Positions 28,289-38,787 of a stretch of DNA of 64,000 bases are shown piece after piece. The notes under the pieces are model-generated. The model ran no database searches. It saw only the letters and a list, made by a program, of their open reading frames with translations, and was not told where the DNA came from. How positions within the stretch are numbered: the first letter of the stretch is position 1; each line of letters begins with the position of its first letter. This stretch comes from an uncultured Xylophilus sp. GTDB taxonomy: Bacteria > Pseudomonadota > Gammaproteobacteria > Burkholderiales > Burkholderiaceae_C. The stretch is taken from NCBI GenBank assembly GCA_913776965.1, contig CAJYQL010000133.1:62001-126000 (forward strand), given 5' to 3'. Made by a program: the position numbers and the translations under genes.

Positions 28289-30370
28289 TCAGGGCAGGTC
28301 CCGGTTCGGCTCCACGAAGTTCGGGTCCTTCGGGCCGACGGTGCCGAGCCGGGCCTTCAGCGACTGCGGCTGGCCGGTGAGCAGCGCGGCGTAGTTGGTG
28401 GTGTTGGACAGCACCTTCTTCACGTAGTCGCGCGTCTCGGAGAAGGGCACGTTCTCGGCCCAGATCGCGGCGTCCATCACCGGGCCGTTGCGCCAACTGC
28501 GCGGGCGCCCCGGACCGGCGTTGTAGGCGGCGGCGGCCAGCGGCATCGAGCCCTGGAAGTCGTCGAGCGCGAGCTTCAGGTAGGCGGTGCCGATGGTTAT
28601 GTTGGTGTCGCGGTCGTTGATCTGCTCGGGCCGGAAACCCGACAGGCCGATCTTGTTGGCGGTCCAGCGGGCGGTGGCCGGCATCACCTGCATCAGGCCC
28701 GAGGCGCCGACGCCGGACCGCGCATCGGTGATGAACCGGCTCTCCTGCCGGATCAGGCCGTAAACGTAGGCCGGGTCGAGCCCGATCTGGCGCGAGCGCT
28801 GCACCACCTGCGTCTGGTGCGGCATCGGGAAGCGCTGTACCGCGTCGAACACGCCGCGGGTGCGCTCGCTGGTGTTGATGCAGCGGTCCCAGATCTCGCT
28901 CTGGCAGGCCATGTCGGCGGCGGCCAGCAGTTCGCGGTCGCCCATGCCGCCCGACGTGTGCAGGTTGGTGGCGTAGTTCCACTCGCGCACGCCTTCGCTG
29001 CGCAGCCCCATCAGGATGGCGTACAGCCCGCGGGACAGGCCGGGGTTGGTGCGGGCCGACTCGCGTTCCTCGAGCGTCAGCGCCGCGGGCCGGGCCGGTA
29101 GCACGACCGGGCGGCCGAGCTCTTCCAGCGCCAGCTGCTCGTAGAAGCCGCGCGGGCTGGCGATCGATTCCAGCAGGCGCTGTGCCTCGGCGCGCTGGCC
29201 GTCGCTGGCCCGTCCGGTCGCGCGGGCGCCGCCGGCGGACATCGCGCCCTCGGCCGGGGCCGCGGTGGCCGCAGCGGTGTCGGCCGCGCCCGGCGCCACC
29301 GCACCGGACAGCAGCGCCTTGGCACGCCAGTAGACCCAGCCGCTCTCGTTGCGGGTCGCCTCGTCCATCGCCGAGGTGGCGGCATACACATCCTTCCAGC
29401 GGCCGGCCCGCAGCGCAGCCCGCACCTTCCAGCCGAGCATGTCGGCGCTCAGGTCGCGGTCCCGGGTGACCTGGCCGAAATAGTCCATCGCGTTGGGGGA
29501 GAGCCGGGTCGCCGTCTGGCGGCCGATCGCGCCCCAGACCCAGTTGCGCTCCTCCGGTGCGATCTGCACGCTCCATTTGGAGTCGAGCTGCGCGGCGGCG
29601 GCCTCGGGGTCGGCGATCGCCATCTTCACCAGCGCCATCGTCACCAGCTCCTTGCGGGCGCGGGACGGGGCGGTGGCGCGGCCGGCCAGGAATTTCGCCG
29701 GGCTGGCGTTCAGCTCGCCGACGGCCGACGCCAGGTCGGGCGCCACGATGGTGACCGCCGCCGTGGCCGGCCGCGGCCGGTTGGCTTCGATGGACAGCCG
29801 CGCCTTGCGCCAGACGTCCTCGGCGGTCAGCGCGCGGGCGGTGTAGAGCTCGCTTGCCGCCAGGGTGCAGCCGTCGTCGGCCTCGCGCAGGCTGTACCAG
29901 TTCCGCTTCACCTCCTCGGCCACGGCCGGGGCGCTGCGACCGCCGCTGCGCAGGTGGTCGACCAGCAGCGCATAGCAGCGCACCTCGCGGTCGTCGCCCA
30001 TGCGGTAGGCCGGATGCAGCTCGGCGAAGCGCTGCCAGTCGCGCCGCTGGCCGAGCAGCAGCAGCATGTCGTTGCGCAGCCGGTCTTCCTGGTAGCTGCC
30101 GGCCCAGCGCGCGAGGAAGGCATCGACCTCGGCCGGCTGTGCCTCCTGCAGCCGCGAGCGCAGTTCCCAGTAGGCCGCCCAGGGCTCCAGCGCATGGCCG
30201 CGCGCCAGCGGCAGCAGGCTCGCGAGGCGCGCCCGGTCGCCGCGCCGGAAGGCCTGCGACATCTCGGTGATCACGTCGTCGCCGCGGCCCAGGCCGGCCG
30301 GCTGCGCGAGGGCCGATGCGCCCGTCACCAGGAGGACCAGGGCGGATGTCAGAATCTTCGGGAATTTCAT
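28289..30370 (-). CDS. Soluble lytic murein transglycosylase (SLT family)
   Basis: This is a 693-residue periplasmic enzyme that cleaves peptidoglycan glycan strands to 1,6-anhydromuropeptides. The signal peptide is MKFPKILTSALVLLVTGASA, cleaved near LAQP. A long helical superhelix (about 25-500) precedes the catalytic domain: GLIRQESRF with the catalytic Glu, GASGLMQVMPATA, then AAYNAGPGRPRSWR. ATG 30370 is preferred, because an in-frame TTG at 30388 would overlap the divergent cyclo-ligase start at 30381. The promoters of the two genes must therefore lie inside each other's coding region. Confidence 0.93.
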   Translation of the reverse strand: MKFPKILTSALVLLVTGASALAQPAGLGRGDDVITEMSQAFRRGDRARLASLLPLARGHALEPWAAYWELRSRLQEAQPAEVDAFLARWAGSYQEDRLRNDMLLLLGQRRDWQRFAELHPAYRMGDDREVRCYALLVDHLRSGGRSAPAVAEEVKRNWYSLREADDGCTLAASELYTARALTAEDVWRKARLSIEANRPRPATAAVTIVAPDLASAVGELNASPAKFLAGRATAPSRARKELVTMALVKMAIADPEAAAAQLDSKWSVQIAPEERNWVWGAIGRQTATRLSPNAMDYFGQVTRDRDLSADMLGWKVRAALRAGRWKDVYAATSAMDEATRNESGWVYWRAKALLSGAVAPGAADTAAATAAPAEGAMSAGGARATGRASDGQRAEAQRLLESIASPRGFYEQLALEELGRPVVLPARPAALTLEERESARTNPGLSRGLYAILMGLRSEGVREWNYATNLHTSGGMGDRELLAAADMACQSEIWDRCINTSERTRGVFDAVQRFPMPHQTQVVQRSRQIGLDPAYVYGLIRQESRFITDARSGVGASGLMQVMPATARWTANKIGLSGFRPEQINDRDTNITIGTAYLKLALDDFQGSMPLAAAAYNAGPGRPRSWRNGPVMDAAIWAENVPFSETRDYVKKVLSNTTNYAALLTGQPQSLKARLGTVGPKDPNFVEPNRDLP

Positions 30371-30380
30371 CGAGGGAATT

Positions 30381-30956
30381 ATGGACAAAGCAGCCGTTCG
30401 ACGGGCGTTGATCGAGGAGAGACTGAACCTGCCGGACCGGCTGCAGCGCGCCGACCAGCTCCAGCGGGTGATGCGGATCTGGCTGGTGGGCCGGCCCGAC
30501 GCGGTGATCGGCGCCTACTGGCCGATCAAGGGCGAATTCGATCCGCTGCCGGCGCTGCACCGCTGGAAGGAGGACGGCGAACTGCAGGGCGAATCGCAGC
30601 GCCGCCGCATCGGCCTGCCGGTGGTGGACCGCGAACACAAGACGCTCACCTTCCACGCCTGGTACCCCGGCTGCCCGATGGAGGAAGACGCCTACGGCAT
30701 CCCCAAGCCCAAGGACACCGAACTGGTGGTGCCGACGCTGCTGTTCGTGCCCTGCGTCGGCTACGGCCCCGGCGGCTACCGGCTCGGCTACGGCGGCGGC
30801 TTCTACGACCGCACGCTGGCCGCGCTGGAGCCGCGCCCGACGACGGTCGGCCTCGGCTTCACCCAGGGCTTTCTGTCCGACTTCGAGCCGGAAGCGCACG
30901 ACCTGCCGCTCGACGCGATCCTGAACGACAACGGCGTGGTCTGGCCGCTGGGCTGA
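30381..30956 (+). CDS. 5-formyltetrahydrofolate cyclo-ligase
   Basis: This 191-residue cytoplasmic enzyme converts 5-formyl-THF and ATP to 5,10-methenyl-THF. The N-terminal basic helix (VRRALIEERL), the central IGAYWPIKGEFDPLP and the C-terminal ATP/Mg motif GYRLGYGGGFYDR are all visible. Length is normal for the family. ATG 30381 is only 10 bp from the divergent transglycosylase start, and no clear ribosome binding site precedes it. Confidence 0.93.
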   Translation: MDKAAVRRALIEERLNLPDRLQRADQLQRVMRIWLVGRPDAVIGAYWPIKGEFDPLPALHRWKEDGELQGESQRRRIGLPVVDREHKTLTFHAWYPGCPMEEDAYGIPKPKDTELVVPTLLFVPCVGYGPGGYRLGYGGGFYDRTLAALEPRPTTVGLGFTQGFLSDFEPEAHDLPLDAILNDNGVVWPLG

Positions 30957-31095
30957 ACGGCCTCTCTCGCTCTCTCCGCCTGCGACCGCCCTGCCCGGCG
31001 GCCGCAGCGCATCAATCGCGCCCGCAACCGGCATGAATCGACCGCCCGGGCGCCGCTAGCATGGCCGGCACCCTCACCTCCGGAAGGCCCGCGCC

Positions 31096-31785
31096 ATGCC
31101 TCTGCTCTACATCGGCAACAAGAACTACTCGTCCTGGTCCATGCGCCCGTGGGTGCTGATGCGCCAGGCCGGCATCGGCTTCGAGGAGCGGCTGCTGCGC
31201 TTCGACGCGTTCGAGGCCGGCTCGGCCTTCCACACCGCGGTGCGGGCGGTCAACCCGGCCGGCAAGGTGCCGGTGCTGGTCACCGACGACGGCACCGTCG
31301 TCTGGGACACGCTGGCGATCGCCGAGACGCTGGCCGAGCGCCATCCCGACCGGCAGCTCTGGCCCGCCGATCCGGCCGCCCGGGCCCGGGCACGCAGCGT
31401 GACCGCCGAGATGCATGCCGGCTTCGGTGCGCTGCGCAGCCACTGCCCGATGAATATCGAGGCCCGGCTGCCGGAGATCGGCGCCCTGATCTGGCGCGAC
31501 CAGGCCGGCGTACGGGCCGACGTCGCCCGGCTGGTGCAGATGTGGAGCGAGCTGCTCGACACCCACGGCGGCCCGATGCTGTTCGGCGCCTTCTCGATCG
31601 CCGATGCCTTCTACGCGCCGGTCTGCATGCGGCTCCTCACCTACCCGCTGCCGCTGCCGCCGCAGATCGCGGCGTACGTGGACCGGGTGGCCGCCCTGCC
31701 CGGCGTGGCCGCCTGGATCGCGGATGCGCTGGCCGAGCAGGATTTCCGGGACTTCGAGGAGCCGTACCGGCTCGATCGGACATAA
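31096..31785 (+). CDS. Glutathione S-transferase family protein 1
   Basis: This is a 229-residue GST. The thioredoxin-like N-terminal domain starts LLYIGNKNYSSWSMRPWV and has the cis-Pro motif GKVPVL and the glutathione-contact WDTLAIAETLAE. A helical C-terminal domain follows, with FGAFSIADAFYAPV as the N-capping region. The serine-rich SSWS suggests a Ser-type or unusual active site. Its stop codon (31783-31785) coincides with the first base of a repeat copy, so the repeat sets the end of the protein. Confidence 0.9.
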   Translation: MPLLYIGNKNYSSWSMRPWVLMRQAGIGFEERLLRFDAFEAGSAFHTAVRAVNPAGKVPVLVTDDGTVVWDTLAIAETLAERHPDRQLWPADPAARARARSVTAEMHAGFGALRSHCPMNIEARLPEIGALIWRDQAGVRADVARLVQMWSELLDTHGGPMLFGAFSIADAFYAPVCMRLLTYPLPLPPQIAAYVDRVAALPGVAAWIADALAEQDFRDFEEPYRLDRT

Positions 31786-31837
31786 ATCGGGCTTTTGCGC
31801 CCGTGGGACCTTCGCTGGCAGCTATGCATTCGATAGC
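31783..31837 (-). repeat. Two-hairpin repeat, copy 3 (GST 3' end)
   Basis: This copy is in reverse orientation. On the minus strand it begins GCTATCGAATGCATAGC (5-bp-stem hairpin) and ends GCCCGATTTA. The second hairpin is eroded. The TAA stop of the GST gene is the last element of the tail. It lies just upstream of cca. Confidence 0.7.
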
Positions 31838-31869
31838 AAGTAGCTGGCACCGGCGGTAGACTCGTCCGC

Positions 31870-33123
31870 ATGAAGATCTACCAAGTCGGCGGCGCGCTGC
31901 GCGACGCCCTGCTCGGCCTGCCGGTCCAGGACCGCGACTGGGTCGTGGTCGGCGCCACGCCGGAAGCGATGGAAGCGGCCGGCTTCCGCCCGGTCGGCAA
32001 GGATTTCCCGGTGTTCCTGCATCCGGACACGCACGAGGAATACGCGCTGGCCCGCACCGAGCGCAAGACCGCCCGCGGCTACCGGGGTTTCGTGGTGCAT
32101 GCCGCGCCCGACGTGACGCTGGAGGACGACCTGGCGCGGCGCGACCTGACGATCAATGCGATCGCCCAGCCGGCCGACGCCCCCGGTCTCGATGGCCTGA
32201 TCGACCCGCACGGCGGCCGCGCCGACCTCGCCGCGAAGGTGCTGCGCCACGTGACCGACGCCTTCCGCGAGGACCCGGTGCGCATCCTGCGCCTCGCCCG
32301 CTTCGCCGCCCGCTTCCCCGACTTCACCGTCGCCCGCGAGACCGCCGGCCTGATGCGCGCGATGGTCGAGGACGGCGAGGTCGATGCGCTGGTGCCCGAG
32401 CGGGTCTGGCAGGAGATCAGCCGCGGCCTGATGGAGGTGCGGCCGTCGCGTATGCTGGAGGTGCTGCGCGACTGCGGCGCGCTGGCCCGGCTGCTGCCGG
32501 AAGTGGACCGGCTCTGGGGCGTGCCGCAGCGCGCCGACTACCACCCCGAGGTGGACACCGGCGTGCACCTGGGGATGGTGCTCGACATGGCCGCGCGGCT
32601 GGAGGCGCCGCTCGGCGTGCGCTTCGCCTGCCTGACGCATGACCTGGGCAAGGGCACCACGCCCGCCGACGTGCTGCCGCGCCACATCGGCCACGAGATG
32701 CGCAGCGCCCGGCTGCTCGGGCCGCTGGCCGAGCGGCTGCGGGTGCCGGTCGCGTGCCGCGAACTGGCCGAGGTGGTGGCACGCGAGCACGGCAACCTCC
32801 ACCGCAGCGGGGAGTTCGACGCCGCTGCGACCGTCCGGTTGCTCGAGCGCTGCGACGCCTTCCGCAAGCCGCAGCGTTTCGCCGAGGTGCTGCTGGCCTG
32901 CGAATGCGATGCGCGCGGCCGCGGCGGCCTGCAGGAAGAGCCCTATCCGCAGCGGCCGCGGCTGCTGGCCGCGCTGGCGGCGGCCCAGGCGGTCGATACC
33001 GCCGCGGTCGCGCAGGAAGCGGCCGGGCGCGGCGCCAGGGGCCCGCAGATCGGCGAGCGCATCCAGGGCGCGCGGGTGCGGGCGCTCAGCGCGGCGCGCG
33101 CCGCCGCTGCTCCCGCAGCATGA
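31870..33123 (+). CDS. cca: Multifunctional CCA tRNA nucleotidyltransferase
   Basis: This 417-residue class II enzyme adds or repairs the 3' CCA of tRNA. The head domain has GGALRDALLG and DRDWVVVGATP, whose acidic pair binds metal, and the conserved RRDLTINAIA. The C-terminal part has a proteobacterial HD phosphohydrolase domain (HLGMVLDMAARL, LTHDLGKGTTP), which gives phosphatase and 2',3'-cyclic phosphodiesterase activity. The start at ATG 31870 (MKIYQVGGALRD) matches the family exactly. The 3' end overlaps the convergent VF530 gene by 38 bp. Confidence 0.95.
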   Translation: MKIYQVGGALRDALLGLPVQDRDWVVVGATPEAMEAAGFRPVGKDFPVFLHPDTHEEYALARTERKTARGYRGFVVHAAPDVTLEDDLARRDLTINAIAQPADAPGLDGLIDPHGGRADLAAKVLRHVTDAFREDPVRILRLARFAARFPDFTVARETAGLMRAMVEDGEVDALVPERVWQEISRGLMEVRPSRMLEVLRDCGALARLLPEVDRLWGVPQRADYHPEVDTGVHLGMVLDMAARLEAPLGVRFACLTHDLGKGTTPADVLPRHIGHEMRSARLLGPLAERLRVPVACRELAEVVAREHGNLHRSGEFDAAATVRLLERCDAFRKPQRFAEVLLACECDARGRGGLQEEPYPQRPRLLAALAAAQAVDTAAVAQEAAGRGARGPQIGERIQGARVRALSAARAAAAPAA

Positions 33124-33379
33124 AGAGGTAGAGGCTCTCGACCTTCTCGCGCGCCCAGGGCGTCTTGCGCAGGAAGCGCAGGGACGACGGGATGCTCGGG
33201 TCGTGGGTGAAGCAGCGCACCGGCACCTGCTGTGCGAGTTCGTCCCAACCGAAGTGGTCCACCAGCGCAGCGACCAGCGCCTCCAGCGTCACGCCGTGCA
33301 GCGGGTTGCGGGGCTGGGCCGGCGGCGCGGCCGGTGCCGGTGCAGGTGCAGGCGCTGCGTCGTCGCGGTCGGCGCTCAT
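33086..33379 (-). CDS. VF530 family small protein
   Basis: This is a 97-residue protein. An Ala/Pro-rich leader (about 25 residues) is followed by the compact VF530 (DUF2132) domain: NPLHGVTLEALVAALVDHFG, then RCFTHDPSIPSSLRFLRKT and PWAREKVESLYL. The fold is known structurally and has been suggested to bind DNA; its function is not established. Its ATG overlaps the stop of the upstream GST gene by 4 bp, and its 3' end lies antisense within cca. Confidence 0.88.
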   Translation of the reverse strand: MSADRDDAAPAPAPAPAAPPAQPRNPLHGVTLEALVAALVDHFGWDELAQQVPVRCFTHDPSIPSSLRFLRKTPWAREKVESLYLFMLREQRRRAPR

Positions 33380-34104
33380 GTGTCGAGTTCCGGGTAGTGG
33401 CGGAAGATGCCCTGTTCGTTGAACGGGATGCGGCGCGGGCTGCGCAGGTAGGCCGCGATGCGCGGCAGCGAAGCCACGCGGTCGTGCAGCCGCACCACGC
33501 CGGGCGCCTTGGCGAGCGCCTTCTGGGTCGCCTTCGGATAGGCGTAGCGCAGGCCCTCCACCACCTGGAACAGCGACAGGTCCGCATAGCTGAGCTTCCC
33601 GCCGACCAGGTGCCGCGGGCCGGCGGGGTTGCGCGCCAGGATGCTGTCGAGCCAGCCGACGAACTTGGGCAGCCGTTGCTCGCGGAATTCCGCGGCCCGC
33701 CGTGCGGCCTCGGGCTTCTGGTCCTCGTAGTAGGCGCCGATGCCCACCGGATGGTGGGTGTCGTGCGCCTCGGTCACCAAGTCGGCCAGCGTCAGCTGGA
33801 TCTGGTGCGTCCAGACGCGGGCCTGCTCGCTGCGGGCGACCAGCTTCAGCTGTGGCGCCAGGTACTGCAGGATCGCAGCGACCTGGCCGACGACGAAGGT
33901 GCCGTCCTTCAGGAACGGCATCGCGAACGGCGGGTGGACGGCACGCTTGTCGGCAAGCGCCTTCTCGGAGGCGGCCAGGCCCTGCCCCTTGTCCTCGGGG
34001 CCGCGGGCGACGTCGATGTACGGTGCGCCCGCCGCCTCGAGGGCCAGCCGGACGAATTCGCCGCGGCCCTGGATGCCGGGCCAGTAGTGGAGTTCGTATG
34101 CCAT
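33376..34104 (-). CDS. Glutathione S-transferase family protein 2
   Basis: This is a 242-residue GST resembling sigma/pi-type bacterial enzymes. It opens YELHYWPGIQGRGEFVRLAL with the catalytic Tyr position at the end of beta 1. The cis-Pro region is FAMPFLKDGTFVVGQVAAIL, and the C-terminal domain has GGKLSYADLSLFQVVEGL. ATG 34104 is the only reasonable start. It is coupled to the VF530 gene and is about 38 bp downstream of the OMF stop on the same strand. The substrate is unknown. Confidence 0.88.
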   Translation of the reverse strand: MAYELHYWPGIQGRGEFVRLALEAAGAPYIDVARGPEDKGQGLAASEKALADKRAVHPPFAMPFLKDGTFVVGQVAAILQYLAPQLKLVARSEQARVWTHQIQLTLADLVTEAHDTHHPVGIGAYYEDQKPEAARRAAEFREQRLPKFVGWLDSILARNPAGPRHLVGGKLSYADLSLFQVVEGLRYAYPKATQKALAKAPGVVRLHDRVASLPRIAAYLRSPRRIPFNEQGIFRHYPELDT

Positions 34105-34142
34105 GCGGGCGACTGTAGTGCAGCGCCGCGGCCGGCCCGCGG

Positions 34143-35657
34143 TCAGCGCGCCGCCACCGGTGCGCCGTCGCCGGCAGGTGCCGCGGCCAGTGGCGGCCGG
34201 TCCCACCGCCCCGCGATGTTCTTCAGCAGCGTGTTCACCGCCGCGATCTGCCGGTTCTGCAGGTCGAGCAGCGTGCGTTCGGCCGCCAGCGCGGCGGCCT
34301 GGGCGCTCACCACGTTCAGGTAGCTGACGATGCCCGCGCGGTACTGGTTCTCGGCCACGGTGCGGGCCTTGCGCGCGGCGGCGAGGGCCTCGGCCTGCAC
34401 CACCCGCTCGCGCGCCAGGCCGGCGCCGACGACCAGCGCGTCCTCCACTTCCTGCAGCGCGGTCAGCACCGTCTGGCGGTAGACGGCGGTGGCCTGCTCG
34501 GCCGCGGCACGGGCGGTCTCCACCTGCGCGCGGCGCAGGCCGCCGTCGAACACCGACAGCGCCAGCGCCGGGCCGACCGACCAGAAGCGGTTGGGCAGCG
34601 CGATGAGGTCGGAGATCTCGCTGCCGCGGTATCCGGCGCTCGCCGACAGCGTGAGCGCCGGGAAGAACGCGGCCCTCGCCACGCCGATCTGCGCGTTGGC
34701 CGCGGCCACCCGGCGCTCGGCGGCGGCGATGTCGGGCCGGCGCTGCAGCAGCGTAGCCGGCAGCTGCTCCGGCAGCGGCGGCACCGCGGGCAGGACCGCC
34801 GTGCGCGGCAGCGCGAGCGATGCCGGCGGCTGGCCGGTCAGCAGGGCCAGCGCATGCTCCAGCTGCGCGCGGTTCAGGTCGGATTCGATCCGCTGCGCCT
34901 CGGTGGACTGCAGCTGGCTCTCGGCCTGGGCCACGTCGGCCGACGAGGCGACGCCCACCCGGTAGCGGTTGCGGGTCAGCTCCAGCTGGCGGCGGTAGCC
35001 GTCCAGCGTGTCGGCCAGCAGCGCGGCCTGGGCTTCGTTGGCGCGCAGCGCGAAGTAGGTCTGCGCCAGCGTGGCGTGGGTGGACAGCCGCAGTGCCGCC
35101 AAGTCGGCCGCGCTCGCCTCCACCCGCGCCGCGGCCGCCGCGACGGTGTTGGACAGCCGGCCCCACAGGTCGACCTCCCAGCTGGCCGACAGGCCGAGCG
35201 TGTCCACCGTGCGCGGCCGCCCGCCGGTGCTGCCCACCGGATTGCCGGCCGCATCCACCGTGCCGGAAATCCCGCCGCCCGACACGCTGCGGGTCGTGCT
35301 GGCGTTGGCATTGACCACCGGCAGCACGGCCGCGCGGGCGCTCGCCACCGCCGCCTGCGCGCCGCGCAGCGCGGCCAGGCTGGCGGCGATGGTCTGGTTG
35401 CGCGCGGCGGCCTGCGCCTGCAGGTCGTCGAGCACCGGGTCGGCGAACAGCGTCCACCAGGCGTCGGGCACCGCGGCGGCGTCGAGGTCGGCCGGCTGCC
35501 AGAGCGCGGCCTCCTTGAACGTGGCGGGAATGTCCATCGGCGGCACCTCGTGGCGCGGCGCGAGGTTGCAGCCGGCGAGCAACGACAGCAGCACCAGGCC
35601 GCACGGCAGCGCCCACGCGAGGGGCCGGCGGGAGGCAGGAGATGAATCAAGCGGCAT
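34143..35657 (-). CDS. RND efflux outer membrane lipoprotein (NodT/OprM type)
   Basis: This is a 504-residue outer-membrane factor that forms the exit duct of the pump. The lipoprotein signal [13 protein letters not shown] gives a lipidated Cys near residue 30. Two repeated halves contain long alpha-helical hairpins ([40 protein letters not shown]), and the conserved [20 protein letters not shown] is intact. Start codon ATG 35657 overlaps the end of mdtC by 11 bp. It is the last gene of the mdtA-B-C-OMF operon. Confidence 0.93.
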   Translation of the reverse strand: MPLDSSPASRRPLAWALPCGLVLLSLLAGCNLAPRHEVPPMDIPATFKEAALWQPADLDAAAVPDAWWTLFADPVLDDLQAQAAARNQTIAASLAALRGAQAAVASARAAVLPVVNANASTTRSVSGGGISGTVDAAGNPVGSTGGRPRTVDTLGLSASWEVDLWGRLSNTVAAAAARVEASAADLAALRLSTHATLAQTYFALRANEAQAALLADTLDGYRRQLELTRNRYRVGVASSADVAQAESQLQSTEAQRIESDLNRAQLEHALALLTGQPPASLALPRTAVLPAVPPLPEQLPATLLQRRPDIAAAERRVAAANAQIGVARAAFFPALTLSASAGYRGSEISDLIALPNRFWSVGPALALSVFDGGLRRAQVETARAAAEQATAVYRQTVLTALQEVEDALVVGAGLARERVVQAEALAAARKARTVAENQYRAGIVSYLNVVSAQAAALAAERTLLDLQNRQIAAVNTLLKNIAGRWDRPPLAAAPAGDGAPVAAR

Positions 35658-38600
35658 GCGGAGCCTCGGCAGAAGGTGCGGACGGTGGCGGGCGCAGCGC
35701 CAGCCGGCGCCGGCGGCGCGCGGTGCGCAGGCGGTCAAGCACCACGTAGACCACCGGCGTGGTGTAAAGCGTGAGCAGCTGGCTCAGCACCAGGCCGCCG
35801 ACGATGGCGATGCCCAGCGGCTGCCGCAGCTCGGCACCGTCGCCGCGGCCGAGCGCCAGCGGCAGCGCGCCGAAGATCGCGGCGGCGGTGGTCATCAGGA
35901 TCGGCCGCAGCCGCAGGGCGCAGGCCCGGTAGATCGCGGCACCGGCGGTTGCGCCATGCGCCTGCCGCACGATGGCGAAGTCGATCATCATGATCGCGTT
36001 CTTCTTCACGATGCCGATCAGCAGGATGATGCCGATCAGCGCGATCAGCGAGAACTCGGTCCTGAACAGCATCAGCGCCAGCAACGCGCCGACGCCGGCC
36101 GACGGCAGGGTCGAGAGGATGGTGATCGGATGCACCAGGTTCTCGTACAGGATGCCGAGCACCAGGTAGATCGCCACCAGCGCCGCCAGGATCAGCAGCG
36201 GCTGGGTGGACAGCGAATCCTGGAACGCACCCGCGGTGCCGCCGAAGGTGCCGCGGATCGACACCGGCACGCCGAGCGCCGCCACCGCGTCGTTCACCGC
36301 GGCGGTGGCCTGCGACAGCGCGCCGCCCTCGGGCAGGTTGAAGCTGATCGTGGTGGCCGGCGTGCCGCGCTCGTGGTCCACCCGCAGCGGGGTGTTGGTC
36401 AGCTCCATCCGGGCGAAGGCCGACAGCGGGATCTGCTGCCCGGCATTGTTCACGAAGAAGAAGCGGCGCAGCGATTCGGGACTCTGCAGCCATTCGGGCG
36501 CGGCCTCCATCACCACCCGGTACTGGTTGAGCGGGTTGTAGATCACGCCGACCTGGCGCTGGCCGAAAGCGTCGTTGAGCGTCTGGTCCACCGCGCGCAC
36601 CGACAGGCCGAGCCGCGCGATCGCGTCGCGGTCGAGCACCAGCGAGGTCTGCAAGCCGTTGTCCTGCTGGTCGCTGCTGACGTCGGTCAGCTCCGGCAGT
36701 GCCTGCAGCGCGCGGCGGATGCGCGGCTCCCACAGGCGCAGCTCCTCGTTGCTGTCGGCCTGCAGCGTGTATTCGTAGCTGGCGTTGGAGCCGCGCGCGC
36801 CGATGCGGATGTCCTGTGCCGGGTTCAGGAACAGGCGTGCGCCCGGCTCGTTCGCAAGCTTCTCGCGCAGGCGGGTGACCACCGCGTCGGCCGAGACGCC
36901 CCGGCGCTCGGCCAGCGGCTTGAGCGACATGAACATCTGCGCCGCGTTGCGCTGCCCGCCGCCGGTGAAGCCGGTGACGTGCTCTACCGCCGGGTCGGCC
37001 GACACGATCGCGAGGAAGCGCTGCAGCCGCTGCTGCATCGCCTGGAACGAGGTCGCCTGGTCGGCACGGATGAAGCCGTTGATCCGGCCGGTGTCCTGCT
37101 GCGGGAAGAAGCCCTTCTCGATCGCGCCGTACAGGTAGACGTTGAGCCCGACCACCGCCGCCAGCGACAGCAGCAACAGCGGCTGCCGACGCAGCGCCCA
37201 GGCCAGCGTGCGCCGGTAAAGGCGCTCGATGCGCTTCTGCGCCCGGTCGGACCAGCGTGCGAGCCGCGACGGCGCGCGGCGCGGCACGGGGGCTTTCAGC
37301 AGCCGCGCGCACATCATCGGCGTGGTGGTGAGCGACACCACCATCGACACCAGGATCGCCGCGCTCAGCACGACCGCGAACTCGCGGAACAGCCGGCCGA
37401 CGATGCCGCCCATCAGCAGGATCGGGATGAATACCGCGATGAGGGAGAGGCTGATCGACACCACGGTGAAGCCGATCTCGCGCGCGCCGTCGAGCGCCGC
37501 CTGCAGCGCGGTCTTGCCGCGCTCCATGTGGCGGGTGACGTTCTCCAGCACCACGATCGCGTCGTCCACCACGAAGCCGGTCGCCACGGTGAGCGCCATC
37601 AAAGACAGGTTGTCGAGCGTGTAGCCGCAGAGGTACATCACGCCGAAGGTGCCGGCCAGCGATACCGGCACCGCCACGCTCGGGATCAGCGCCGCGCGGG
37701 CGTTGCGCAGGAACAGGAACACGACGAGGATCACCAGCCCGACGGCGATGGCGAGTGCATGCTCGACCTCGCGCAGCGAGGCGCGCAGCGTCGGCGTGCG
37801 GTCGCTCACCACCGTCAGGTCGATCGCCGCCGGGATGGAGGCGCGCAGCCGCGGCAGCATGGCGTGCACCCGGTCCACCGCCTCGATGATGTTGGCGTTG
37901 GGCTGCTTGAACAGCAGCAGCAGGATCGACGGCTTGCCGTCGGCCACGCCGTAGTTGCGGATGTCCTGCACCGAGTCGGTGACCCGCGCGACGTCCTGCA
38001 GCCGCACCGCCGCGCCGTTCTGCCAGCGGATCACCAACGGCGCGTAGTCGGCCGCGGTGCGCGCCTGGTCGTTGGCGGCGATCTGCCAGTAGCGGTCGCC
38101 CTGCTCGACCGCGCCGAGCGGCCGGTTGGCGTTGGTGGCGGTGACAGCGGTGCGCACGTCTTCCAGCGCGATGCCGCTGGCCGCGAGCCGCGCCGGGTCG
38201 AGTTCGATCCGCACCGCGGGCAGCGCGCCGCCGCCGATCTGCACGTTGCCGATGCCCTCGACCTGGGCGAGCGACTGCGACAGCACGGTGGAGGCGGCGT
38301 CGTACATCTGGCCGCGGGTGAGCGTGTCGGAGGTGAGGGCCAGGATCAGCACCGGCGCATCGGCCGGATTCACCTTGCGGTAGGTCGGGTTGCCGGGCAT
38401 GCCGGTGGGCAGGAGGGTGCGGGCCGCGTTGATCGCGGCCTGCACGTCGCGCGCGGCACCGTCGATGTCGCGCTCCAGGTCGAACTGCAGCGTGATGCGG
38501 GTGTTGCCGAGCGAGGACGAGGACGTCATCTCGTTGACGCCGGCGATGGCGCCGAGCGCGCGTTCGAGCGGCGTGGCGACGGTCGCGGCCATGGTGTCGG

Positions 38601-38766
38601 GGCTGGCGCCCGGCAGGCTGGCGGTGACGCTGATCGTCGGGTAGTCGACCTGCGGGAGGGGCGCGACCGGCAGTAGCAGGAAGGCGAGGATGCCGGCGAG
38701 GGCGATGCCGAGGGTGATGAGGGTGGTGGCGATCGGGCGGTGGATGAAGGGGGTGGAGAGGCTCAT
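35647..38766 (-). CDS. mdtC: RND multidrug efflux inner membrane subunit MdtC
   Basis: This is a 1039-residue HAE-1 RND transporter with 12 membrane helices and two large periplasmic loops. It starts [20 protein letters not shown]. The proton-relay segment is [20 protein letters not shown] in helix 4, with [16 protein letters not shown] near the C-terminus. Pair-wise similarity with the next gene and the order A-B-C identify it as MdtC, which forms heterotrimers with MdtB. In most genomes the two genes abut; here they are separated by 801 bp of repeat DNA, so cotranscription may be weakened. Confidence 0.93.
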   Translation of the reverse strand: MSLSTPFIHRPIATTLITLGIALAGILAFLLLPVAPLPQVDYPTISVTASLPGASPDTMAATVATPLERALGAIAGVNEMTSSSSLGNTRITLQFDLERDIDGAARDVQAAINAARTLLPTGMPGNPTYRKVNPADAPVLILALTSDTLTRGQMYDAASTVLSQSLAQVEGIGNVQIGGGALPAVRIELDPARLAASGIALEDVRTAVTATNANRPLGAVEQGDRYWQIAANDQARTAADYAPLVIRWQNGAAVRLQDVARVTDSVQDIRNYGVADGKPSILLLLFKQPNANIIEAVDRVHAMLPRLRASIPAAIDLTVVSDRTPTLRASLREVEHALAIAVGLVILVVFLFLRNARAALIPSVAVPVSLAGTFGVMYLCGYTLDNLSLMALTVATGFVVDDAIVVLENVTRHMERGKTALQAALDGAREIGFTVVSISLSLIAVFIPILLMGGIVGRLFREFAVVLSAAILVSMVVSLTTTPMMCARLLKAPVPRRAPSRLARWSDRAQKRIERLYRRTLAWALRRQPLLLLSLAAVVGLNVYLYGAIEKGFFPQQDTGRINGFIRADQATSFQAMQQRLQRFLAIVSADPAVEHVTGFTGGGQRNAAQMFMSLKPLAERRGVSADAVVTRLREKLANEPGARLFLNPAQDIRIGARGSNASYEYTLQADSNEELRLWEPRIRRALQALPELTDVSSDQQDNGLQTSLVLDRDAIARLGLSVRAVDQTLNDAFGQRQVGVIYNPLNQYRVVMEAAPEWLQSPESLRRFFFVNNAGQQIPLSAFARMELTNTPLRVDHERGTPATTISFNLPEGGALSQATAAVNDAVAALGVPVSIRGTFGGTAGAFQDSLSTQPLLILAALVAIYLVLGILYENLVHPITILSTLPSAGVGALLALMLFRTEFSLIALIGIILLIGIVKKNAIMMIDFAIVRQAHGATAGAAIYRACALRLRPILMTTAAAIFGALPLALGRGDGAELRQPLGIAIVGGLVLSQLLTLYTTPVVYVVLDRLRTARRRRRLALRPPPSAPSAEAPHAA

Positions 38767-38787
38767 GGCTGCTTCTCCTGCTCAGTG

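Noticed and set aside
35071..38676. A 1201-codon plus-strand open frame antisense to mdtC and the OMF gene
   Set aside because: It is rich in Arg, His, Gln and Val with no domain, and mirrors well-conserved RND genes on the other strand.
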